A DNA stretch of 64,000 nucleotides, from positions 1,488,001-1,552,000 of the forward strand of contig NZ_CP098514.1 of NCBI RefSeq assembly GCF_023703775.1, in the 5' to 3' direction. Below are positions 33,971-40,797 of this stretch, piece after piece. The translations under genes and the position numbers were made by a program. The notes beneath the pieces are model-generated. The model saw nothing but the letters and a program-made list of their open reading frames with translations, was not told the DNA's origin and did not search any database. Within the stretch, counting starts at the first letter, position 1. Every line of letters begins with the position of its first letter. Source of the stretch: Haloplanus sp. GDY1. Its GTDB lineage: Archaea > Halobacteriota > Halobacteria > Halobacteriales > Haloferacaceae.

Positions 33971-35029
33971 TTAGGCGATTTCCATCAGGCGCCGCTCGAA
34001 GCGGCCGACCCGCACGCGCGTCCACCCGCGGAGTTCCGCGTCGAGTTCCGGATCGTCGGTGTCGACCCGCAGCCGTCCGATGTCGTCGAGTTTCGCTCGC
34101 GAGGCGACCACCTCGACCGCACACCGGCGGATCACCGCCGGCGAGAGCTGTGGGTTCCCCCGGCCGAAGACGAACCCCTGGCCGCCGATGGGCGAGACGA
34201 CGATCACGTTGCGGTCGCCCAGCGACGCCAGAATCTCGTCCTCGGTGGCGTCCCGGGCGAGCACCTCGCCGTCGCGCCACACGTCCACGCCGAGCGGCGA
34301 CCCGTCGAATCCGAGGGCGTCCTTGATCGCGCCGACCGTGCTACCGGGGCCGAGGACGTACGTCACGCCCGCCTCCACCCCGTCGGCGAACCCCTCGGCC
34401 AGCGACTCGACGTTCCCGCTCCCGGTCTGTTTCGAGGACTGCAGGGACTCCCCGACCGGCACCCACGCGACCGCCCGAAGCTCCGGGTTCACGGCTCCCT
34501 CGCGGTACTCGTCCTCGTCGATGTCCATCACCTCGCGGCGCTCGGTTCGCTCGAAGGAGGCGACCACGTCGGCGGCGTCCTCCGGCGAGACGGCGAAGAC
34601 CGAGGAGTAGACCTTCACGCCGCCCGGAACCCCGAGCATCGGCGTCTCGGTCCCCTCCAGCGCGTCGGCCACGTCCGCGGCGGTGCCGTCGCCGCCGACG
34701 AAGACGACGAGGTCGACGCCGGCGTCGAGAAACGCCGCGACCGCCGCCCGCGTGTCCGCCGCCGTCGTCTCCTCCCCTGCCGGCTCGCCCAGCACCTCGG
34801 GGTCGACCCCCGCCTCGCGGGCTAGGTCGGCGCCCATCGGCGCGCCCCACGTCAGGACCGTCGCGCCGGGGACGCGGTCGGCGAGGGCTTCGAGCGCCCG
34901 GCGCGCCCGGTCCGGCGAGCGGGGGTCGGCACCCCGGGCGCGTGCCTCCTCGACCTTCCCGTCGGTTCCTTTCAGACCGACCCGTCCGCCCATGCCCGCG
35001 ATGGGGTTGACCACGAACCCGAGTCGCAT
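33971..35029 (-). CDS. ATP-NAD kinase family protein
   Basis: 352 residues from ATG 35029 (MRLGFVVNPIAGMGGRVGLKG). N-terminal domain with VNPIAGMGG and the nucleotide loop VFVGGDGTAADVADAL (about 108-123); the C-terminal all-beta part contains GPGSTVGAIKDALGF and VVSPIGGQGFVFGRGNPQLSP. This is the NAD kinase/AcoX-like branch (PF01513 superfamily) that is longer than ordinary NAD kinase and carries GGVKVYSSVFA instead of the usual G-x-x-G-F-L motif. NAD phosphorylation is not proven; another small diphosphate-containing substrate is possible. Confidence 0.85.
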   Translation of the reverse strand: MRLGFVVNPIAGMGGRVGLKGTDGKVEEARARGADPRSPDRARRALEALADRVPGATVLTWGAPMGADLAREAGVDPEVLGEPAGEETTAADTRAAVAAFLDAGVDLVVFVGGDGTAADVADALEGTETPMLGVPGGVKVYSSVFAVSPEDAADVVASFERTERREVMDIDEDEYREGAVNPELRAVAWVPVGESLQSSKQTGSGNVESLAEGFADGVEAGVTYVLGPGSTVGAIKDALGFDGSPLGVDVWRDGEVLARDATEDEILASLGDRNVIVVSPIGGQGFVFGRGNPQLSPAVIRRCAVEVVASRAKLDDIGRLRVDTDDPELDAELRGWTRVRVGRFERRLMEIA

Positions 35030-35157
35030 GCTGAGGCCTACGCCGGCACGGTGAAAAGCGTCGCGGCTACGGATCGACGGTCGTCGTCCCCGCGCGACGG
35101 CGACCGTCGCAGCGGCGTCCACGAACGTTTAAGCGACTGCCGTCGATAGGTCCAGCC

Positions 35158-35268
35158 ATGCTCCCGCTTCAGTCCGGGGAACCGCTCCCCATCGCGGCGA
35201 CCGGTGCGGTCGTGTTACTCGCCAGTCTCGGCGTCACCCTGCTCTGGTTGCTCTACCTGCGCCGCTAG
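35158..35268 (+). CDS. Possible 36-residue single-pass membrane protein
   Basis: Frame from ATG 35158 to TAG 35266-35268 encodes MLPLQSGEPLPIAATGAVVL and a continuing hydrophobic helix that ends in LRR. GTTTAAG about 28-32 bases upstream resembles a TATA element, which supports a leaderless small gene. The last 54 bases overlap the 3' end of the convergent CinA-like gene. Such short hydrophobic frames can be chance; confidence rests on the promoter and helix pattern. Confidence 0.45.
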   Translation: MLPLQSGEPLPIAATGAVVLLASLGVTLLWLLYLRR

Positions 35269-35946
35269 GTCGACCCGGTCGCGGAGCCAGTCGGCCGCGT
35301 CACCGGCCGTCCCCGCGTCGGCGGCGATGACCTTCAGCCGAACCGAGTCGCCGGGGTAGCTCCCGACGGTCACGTCGAACCGCTCCTGGACCTCGTCGAG
35401 ACGGTCGATGAGCGCGCTCTCCGGTTCCGTCGTCCGAACCTCCTCGACGTGTCGCCGGGTGCCCTCGAACTCCCCGGCGACCGTCTCGAACATCGCCTTC
35501 ATCTCGTCGGGGACGCCGGGCAGGACGTAGACGGCGTCGAGGGCCGCGCCCGGCGCCACCCCTTCGGGGTTCGGGAGCATCCGCGCGCCGGCCGGGAGGT
35601 GGGTCGTCCCCTCGGTCAGGTCCGCGGCCGTGTAGTCGCCGTGGTCGTCGATCCACGCCTCGGCCGCCTCGTTGGGGGCCACCTCCCGACCGAACGCCGC
35701 CGCGACGCCGTCCATCGTCACGTCGTCGTGGGTGGGGCCGACGCCGCCGGTGACGATCACCGCGTCGTACTCCGCGCGGTACTCGTTGACCACGCGGGCG
35801 ATGTCGGCGATCCGGTCGGGGACGGTGGTGATCCGCTCGACCGACACCCCGCGGTCGTCGAGGCGGTCACACAGCCACGAGGCGTTCGTGTCGACCGTGT
35901 CCCCGGAGAGCAGTTCGTCGCCGACGGTGACGACCGCGACTCGCAT
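35215..35946 (-). CDS. CinA-like molybdopterin-binding domain protein
   Basis: 243 residues. MoCF/MogA-like fold: MRVAVVTVGDELLSGDTVDTN at the start, VIVTGGVGPTHDDVTMDGVAAAFG (about 63-86), and LPNPEGVAPGA plus VYVLPGVPDEMKAMFE in the second half. This is the N-terminal domain of CinA; the C-terminal deamidase domain is absent. In bacteria CinA hydrolyses ADP-ribose and nicotinamide nucleotides; stand-alone archaeal forms are uncharacterised. The C-terminal 17 residues overlap a small gene on the other strand. Confidence 0.9.
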   Translation of the reverse strand: MRVAVVTVGDELLSGDTVDTNASWLCDRLDDRGVSVERITTVPDRIADIARVVNEYRAEYDAVIVTGGVGPTHDDVTMDGVAAAFGREVAPNEAAEAWIDDHGDYTAADLTEGTTHLPAGARMLPNPEGVAPGAALDAVYVLPGVPDEMKAMFETVAGEFEGTRRHVEEVRTTEPESALIDRLDEVQERFDVTVGSYPGDSVRLKVIAADAGTAGDAADWLRDRVDLAAQVEQPEQGDAETGE

Positions 35947-35988
35947 GACCCGGGGTAGACGGCCGGACGTGAAAAGGGTCGCGCCCGG

Positions 35989-36786
35989 TCAGCCCATGCC
36001 GGGCGGCGGGTCGTCGCGGAACTCGTCGTCGGTGTCCACGTCCAGGCCGAGTTCCTCGCGTTGCTCCCGGAGTTCCTCGATGCGGCGCTTGTAGTAGAGG
36101 ACGCCGACCGCGCCGACGACGGCCAGTCCGGCGGCGGCCCCGCCGAAGATCAGCAGGTCGCGCTGCAGGTAGAACTGCACCGAGACGGCGTCCGCCGTCA
36201 CGTCGTCCCAGCGGACGACCCGGCTGTCGCCGTCGGTCACCACCTCGTAGCCGCGGGGGCTCACCTTCCCGAACGGGAACACCTCGACGCGGCGGTCCGG
36301 CGGCAACACGACGGCGTAAGAGCCGTCGACGAACGTCGGGAGGCTGAACCGCTTTGGCGTACTGGAGGAGGTGAACGCGAGCTGTCCGCCCCCGCCGTCC
36401 GGGGAGTCGTCGGGGAGGCTGACCGCCACTCGCGAGCGCGACCGGTTGATCGACCCGCCGCGCGCGACCAGTTCGGTCCCCGTGACGACCGTTCCGTTGG
36501 GGTAGCGGTACCGCACCGCCGAGACGGGGATGGCGTTCCGACCGCCGAAGCCGTCGCGGCGGAACAGCTCCATTCGGGTGTCGTTCATCCGGTAGACCGC
36601 CTGAAACCGCGCGTTCTCCGTGATCGTGATGTGGGCGTCGACCTCGCTGTCCCAGACGTACGGCGACGGCGGCTCCTCGTTCAACTGCTCGTCGGAGATG
36701 GGCTGTGAGCCGAAGAGGCCGGCACACCCCGCGGTGAGGACGAGCGCCACGAGCCCGAGGAGCGGGAGCAGGTGACGGCGGGTCAT
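35989..36786 (-). CDS. Lipoprotein with C-terminal membrane helix
   Basis: 265 residues. Signal sequence MTRRHLLPLLGLVALVLTAG with a lipobox LTAGC at Cys21. The extracytoplasmic part (25-215) is mostly beta (ITITENARFQAVYRMNDTRMELFRRDGFGGR..). One membrane helix (about 213-232, LLIFGGAAAGLAVVGAVGVLYY) and a basic then acidic cytoplasmic tail (RRIEELREQREEL) follow. I believe the family is DUF5803. It follows the DUF2110 gene by one base and is third in an operon with tfe, an arrangement that is likely conserved in haloarchaea; role unknown. Confidence 0.85.
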   Translation of the reverse strand: MTRRHLLPLLGLVALVLTAGCAGLFGSQPISDEQLNEEPPSPYVWDSEVDAHITITENARFQAVYRMNDTRMELFRRDGFGGRNAIPVSAVRYRYPNGTVVTGTELVARGGSINRSRSRVAVSLPDDSPDGGGGQLAFTSSSTPKRFSLPTFVDGSYAVVLPPDRRVEVFPFGKVSPRGYEVVTDGDSRVVRWDDVTADAVSVQFYLQRDLLIFGGAAAGLAVVGAVGVLYYKRRIEELREQREELGLDVDTDDEFRDDPPPGMG

Positions 36787-36787
36787 C

Positions 36788-37453
36788 TCAGGGGACGACG
36801 CACTTGAGTTCCGCGGGCAGGTACTCGCCGACGCTGGCGAGCAGCCCCGGCGGGTCCGTCCCCTCGGCGGTGACGACGCTCTGTTCGAGCAGGCCCAGCC
36901 GTTCGACGGTGACGACGTCGCGGGCGTGACCGGCGCGGTTCAGCGTCGCTCGCACCTCGCCCCGGGTCGCGCTGTTGACGTTCAGGCGGCCGGTCCCGCG
37001 CGTCCACTCGTACAGCCGGTCGCGCTCCGCGTCCGCCAGCCGCGGCGGGTCGCCGGCGACGAAGCGCATCGGGAGATGCTGGACGAGGCCGAACCGGTCG
37101 CGGATCTGTGCCGGCGACCCCGGCCCCAGGCCGAGTTCGGCGGCCGGGATCCGGATCCGCTCGCCCGCGTCGAGGACGAACCCCTCGTCGTCCCACGATT
37201 CGAGGGTGCCGACGTACGTCTCGCCGTCCTCGAAGCCCGTGCCGATCGCCCCCCACTCCTCGGCCAGGGCGTTGCGCGCGGCCACCGCGTCGTCGCCGGA
37301 GACGGTCACCGAGACGAAGTCGTCGTGGCGGACGCCCACCTCCCACTCGACGTCGAGGTCACCGATCAGGTTGTCGACCAGGGCCGTCATCCCGTCGAGC
37401 GCCCGGTCCCGCGCGTCGCCCTCGACGTAACATTTGGTTGCGAGGACGACCAT
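36788..37453 (-). CDS. Conserved archaeal protein, DUF2110 family
   Basis: 221 residues from ATG 37453 (MVVLATKCYVEGDARDRAL). Two-domain look: N-terminal ferredoxin-like fold (VDNLIGDLDVEWEVGVRHDDFVSVTVSGDDAVAARNALAEEWG) and a middle S1/OB-like beta barrel (YVGTLESWDDEGFVLDAGERIRIPAAELGLG), then a KH-like or helical C-terminus. The barrel hints at nucleic acid binding. The ATG overlaps the tfe stop (TGATG). Co-transcription with a general transcription factor suggests a role in transcription or RNA metabolism, but that is inference. Confidence 0.85.
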   Translation of the reverse strand: MVVLATKCYVEGDARDRALDGMTALVDNLIGDLDVEWEVGVRHDDFVSVTVSGDDAVAARNALAEEWGAIGTGFEDGETYVGTLESWDDEGFVLDAGERIRIPAAELGLGPGSPAQIRDRFGLVQHLPMRFVAGDPPRLADAERDRLYEWTRGTGRLNVNSATRGEVRATLNRAGHARDVVTVERLGLLEQSVVTAEGTDPPGLLASVGEYLPAELKCVVP

Positions 37454-37977
37454 CAGCGAGTGAGTTCCACGTTGAGTTCGTTCCGAAGCTCCTCGATCCG
37501 TCGCTCCGTCGCCTCGATCAGGTCGTCGTTGTCCATCGGTTCGAGCGGGGCACCCGTCTCCGGACACTGGAAGTCACACTCCATCGCCTCGCTGAACTCG
37601 AAGCGGATGCCCGCCGGCTCCGAGAGGTAGAACTCGTGGGTCCGCTCGTACTCCAGTCGCTCCTCCAGGGCGTCGAGGAGGCGGTACATCTCCTCTTCGA
37701 GGTTCTCGGGGATGTTCTCGTACTCGAACGTCCAGAGGTAGGTGAGCCACCCCGAGTCCTCGTCGCGGACGCGGCGGTAACTGGCGAGGTCGTTCTCGTA
37801 GAGGATAAAGAGGGCGCGGCGAACGTCGTTCAGTTCGAGCCCCAGTTCCTCGGCGAGTTCCTCGTCGGTCACCTCCCCGTCCGGCGGTGCGGCGGCGACC
37901 GGCATCCCCGTCGGGCCGACGAGTTCGTGGAGGTACTTCTGGATCACCGGATCGCTCAGCAGCTCCTCAAAAGCCAT
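37453..37977 (-). CDS. tfe: Transcription factor E (TFE alpha) with degenerate zinc ribbon
   Basis: 174 residues. The extended winged helix (1-85, MAFEELLSDPVIQKYLHELVGPTGMPV..ALFILYENDLASYRR) and the linker helix (92-112) match archaeal TFE, which helps RNA polymerase open promoters. In TFE the C-terminal ribbon uses two C-x2-C knuckles. Here the first reads YLSEPAGIRF (Ser119 and Ala122 in the Cys positions) and the second FQCPETG (Cys138 present, Thr141 in place of Cys), with an extra Cys134. Zinc binding in the usual way looks impossible. First gene of an operon with DUF2110 and the lipoprotein. Confidence 0.95.
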   Translation of the reverse strand: MAFEELLSDPVIQKYLHELVGPTGMPVAAAPPDGEVTDEELAEELGLELNDVRRALFILYENDLASYRRVRDEDSGWLTYLWTFEYENIPENLEEEMYRLLDALEERLEYERTHEFYLSEPAGIRFEFSEAMECDFQCPETGAPLEPMDNDDLIEATERRIEELRNELNVELTR

Positions 37978-38057
37978 TGTGTCCCGTTCGGACCGGGGGC
38001 GATTTAAACGCCACGGTCAGGCCGGCGGCGGGAGCCCACGCTGACCGCGGGCCGAGG

Positions 38058-38654
38058 TCACGCCCGCTCGGACTCCTCGTCGGGCTCGCGCGACTCCTCC
38101 GACTCGGCCGCCGCCTCCGCGCGCCCCCGCGCCAGTTCGGCGTCGATGTCGTCCTCCACGTCGTCGAGGGAGGCGACCGTGAGGACGTTGCCGCCGCCGG
38201 GGTCGACCACCAGCACCTCCGCGCCCACGGGAATCTCGCCGTCCATCGAGCGGGCGCTGTAGTTGGGGTTGAACCCCCCGCGGTCGAGTTTCACCTCGCC
38301 GCTTCGCGGGGTCACCCGCTCGGTCACCCGCCCCGTCCGGCCGCGGAGCGAACTGGAGTCGCTGGTCTGGCCGGTGCCCGAGTCGCCGTAGAAGTCGAAC
38401 CGTCGGTACCCCGCGAGCGCCAGCCCCCCGAACAGGAGGACGAGGACGGCGAGCACGAGCGGGCCGGCGACCGGTCCGAGGAGCAAGCCCACGATGCCGG
38501 CACCCAGGAGGGCCACCCCGAGGACCGCGAAGTGCGCTCCCGGTGCCATCGCCTCCGCGATGGAGAGGCCGAGCCCCGCGACGATCAGCAACAGCGGCAG
38601 CGTCTCGGGGCCGAGTTCGATCCCCGCCTGGAGGACGCTCGTCGGGACGACCAT
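38058..38654 (-). CDS. NfeD-family membrane protein
   Basis: 198 residues. Four membrane segments in the first 95 residues (LPLLLIVAGLGLSIAEAMAPGAHFAVLGVALLGAGIVGLLLG..). A soluble OB-fold domain (about 110-170, LRGRTGRVTERVTPRSGEVKLDRGGFNPNYSARSMDGEIPVGAEVLVVDP) with the NfeD pattern G-x-V, then an acidic tail. NfeD proteins partner SPFH/stomatin proteins in membrane quality control; no stomatin gene is adjacent here. Confidence 0.92.
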   Translation of the reverse strand: MVVPTSVLQAGIELGPETLPLLLIVAGLGLSIAEAMAPGAHFAVLGVALLGAGIVGLLLGPVAGPLVLAVLVLLFGGLALAGYRRFDFYGDSGTGQTSDSSSLRGRTGRVTERVTPRSGEVKLDRGGFNPNYSARSMDGEIPVGAEVLVVDPGGGNVLTVASLDDVEDDIDAELARGRAEAAAESEESREPDEESERA

Positions 38655-38720
38655 GCTTCGTCCTTGGGGCCGCGGGCGTTTATACTACCGGCTCGACGAC
38701 GACCGCTCGACCGAGCGGCC

Positions 38721-38921
38721 TCACAGGCTCCCGAGGGCGACGTAGAAGATCAGCAAGGAGAGCGTCACGCCGACCAGGACGAAGAGGCTGTTCTCGAGCG
38801 TGGGCGTGCCGGGCTCGATGGGCTCCGAACCGGGCGTTTCGGCGTCCTCGCCCACCTCGTCGACGGCGAACCGCCACTGGGACTCGTCGTCGTCGCGGTC
38901 CTCCTCCGAGAGTGCGCTCAT
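38721..38921 (-). CDS. Small single-pass membrane protein with acidic head
   Basis: 66 residues. Acidic N-terminal 42 residues (MSALSEEDRDDDESQWRFAV..) and one C-terminal membrane helix (ENSLFVLVGVTLSLLIFYVALGSL). Tail-anchored topology is likely. Probably a haloarchaea-specific family (perhaps DUF7312, from memory); function unknown. It sits between pyk and the NfeD gene on the same strand, with gaps of 39 and 66 bases. Confidence 0.75.
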   Translation of the reverse strand: MSALSEEDRDDDESQWRFAVDEVGEDAETPGSEPIEPGTPTLENSLFVLVGVTLSLLIFYVALGSL

Positions 38922-38960
38922 ACCTCCCGGTAGCGGGCGCCCACGGAAAGGGATACCGGC

Positions 38961-40715
38961 CTACCGCTGGTGTTCCCGCGGCGTCACGTCGCCGTCGTAG
39001 ACGACGCCGCGGTCGGCGTGGACCGTCACCGTCGTGCCCTCGGCCACCTCGTCGGGCAGCGGCGCCCCGCTGACCATCGGCACGCCGCGCTCCCGTGCGA
39101 TCATGGCGGCGTAGCTCGTCATGCCCGGCCGGGCGTCGACGATGCCGCCGATGCGGCCGGTGTCGCCCGAGAACTGCCCGTCGAAATCCGCCGGGAGGAC
39201 GACGATGGCGCCCGCCGGGGCGTCCGAGAGGTCGCCGTCCGGACACCGGAACACGGGACCGGCGACGCGCCCGCTGACCACGTTCCGCCCCGTGGCGACC
39301 GTCTCGGAGGCGACGTGGACCTTCAGGGTGTTCGTGGTGTTGGTCCCCTCCAGTTCCGTCATCATCCCCGAGAGGACGACGACGGTGTCGCCGCTCTCGG
39401 CGGCGCCGGCGTCGATGGCGGCGTCGACGGCGGCGTCGATCATCCCCTCGATGTCCTCGCGGTAGGCGGCGTACTGGGCGTCGACGCCCCACGAGAGCGC
39501 GAGCTGTCGGCGCACGCGGTCGCGCGGCGTCGTCGCGACGACGGGGACGTTCGGCCGGAACTTCGAGGTCACCCGCGCCGTGTACCCCGACTCCGAGACG
39601 GCGACGATGGCCGCGGCACCGAGGTCGCGGGCGAGATACCGCGCCGCCCGCGCCAGCGCCTCGGTCTGGGACCCCTCGGCCGCCGCGGGCACCCGCCCCT
39701 CGGTCGTCTCGACGTACTCGTCGCTCGCCTCCACCTGGCGGACGATGCGGTCCATCGTCTCGACGACCCGAACGGGGTGGTCGCCGATGGCCGTCTCCCC
39801 GGAGAGCATCACCGCGTCGGTGCCGTCGAGGACGGCGTTCGCGACGTCGGAGGCCTCCGCGCGGGTCGGCCGCCGGGAGGTGACCATCGAGTCCAGCATC
39901 TCCGTCGCGGTGATGACCGGCACGCCCGCGTCCTGGGCGCTGTGGATGATCCGCTTTTGCACCATCGGGACGTCCTCCAGCGGGCACTCCACGCCCAGGT
40001 CGCCGCGGGCGACCATCACGCCGTAGGAGGCCTCGACGATCTCGTCGATGTTCTCGACCGCGCCCGCCCGCTCGATCTTCGAGACGACCGGGATGTCGCC
40101 GCCGAGGTTCTCGATGGCGTCGGTCACGGCGAGGACGTCGTCGGCGTCGCGGACGAAACTCGCCGCCACGAAGTCCGCCTCGCCCTCGACCGCGACCTCG
40201 ATGTCGCGGCGGTCCCCCTCGGTCACCACGTCGAAGTCGAGTTCGACGCCGGGGACGTTCACCCCCTTGCGGCTCCCGAGTTCGCCGCCCGAGACGACCC
40301 GGGCGGTGACGACGTCCCCGTCGACCTCCTCGACCCGCGTCTCGATCCGGCCGTCGTCGAGGAGGACGCGGTCGCCGGCGTCGACGGCGCCGAGGGAGTA
40401 AGAGAGGCCGATCTCCTCCGGCGTCGCCGTGTCCCCCTCGACGAACCGAACCGTCGAGTCGGTCGGCAGGTCGATGGGGTCCTCGAGGGGCGCGGTCCGG
40501 ACCTCCGGTCCCTGGAGGTCGAGCATCACCGAGAGCGGGTCGTCGATGGCGGCGTCGACCGCGTGGACCCGCTCTATCACCGCCGCGCGGTCCTCGGGGG
40601 TGCCGTGACTCGCGTTGAGGCGCGCCACGGACATCCCCGCGTCCGCGAGTTCGCGGATCGTCGACCGGTCGTCGGAGGCGGGACCCAGCGTGCAGACGAT
40701 CTTTGCCCGTCGCAT
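38961..40715 (-). CDS. pyk: Pyruvate kinase with C-terminal PEP-utiliser-like domain
   Basis: 584 residues from ATG 40715 (MRRAKIVCTLGPASDD). Makes ATP and pyruvate from PEP in glycolysis. Catalytic core motifs: MSVARLNASHG, DLQGPEVRT, SKIERAGAVENIDEI (catalytic Lys), MVARGDLGVECP, ITATEMLDSM. The core plus regulatory C domain end at about residue 475. About 105 extra residues resemble the swivelling phosphohistidine domain of PEP-utilising enzymes, but the usual H of SHAA is replaced (MTSYAAMIARERGVP). That domain is known on some bacterial pyruvate kinases, where the His is also replaced or retained; here it cannot carry phosphate on this residue. Confidence 0.96.
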   Translation of the reverse strand: MRRAKIVCTLGPASDDRSTIRELADAGMSVARLNASHGTPEDRAAVIERVHAVDAAIDDPLSVMLDLQGPEVRTAPLEDPIDLPTDSTVRFVEGDTATPEEIGLSYSLGAVDAGDRVLLDDGRIETRVEEVDGDVVTARVVSGGELGSRKGVNVPGVELDFDVVTEGDRRDIEVAVEGEADFVAASFVRDADDVLAVTDAIENLGGDIPVVSKIERAGAVENIDEIVEASYGVMVARGDLGVECPLEDVPMVQKRIIHSAQDAGVPVITATEMLDSMVTSRRPTRAEASDVANAVLDGTDAVMLSGETAIGDHPVRVVETMDRIVRQVEASDEYVETTEGRVPAAAEGSQTEALARAARYLARDLGAAAIVAVSESGYTARVTSKFRPNVPVVATTPRDRVRRQLALSWGVDAQYAAYREDIEGMIDAAVDAAIDAGAAESGDTVVVLSGMMTELEGTNTTNTLKVHVASETVATGRNVVSGRVAGPVFRCPDGDLSDAPAGAIVVLPADFDGQFSGDTGRIGGIVDARPGMTSYAAMIARERGVPMVSGAPLPDEVAEGTTVTVHADRGVVYDGDVTPREHQR

Positions 40716-40797
40716 GCCCCTCCCTTCAGGGCCACGGGTCAAAAAGAGGGTTCATCGGAAGTCGGGGGCGAGACTCGGCGTCGGGGGCGGCGGCCGG

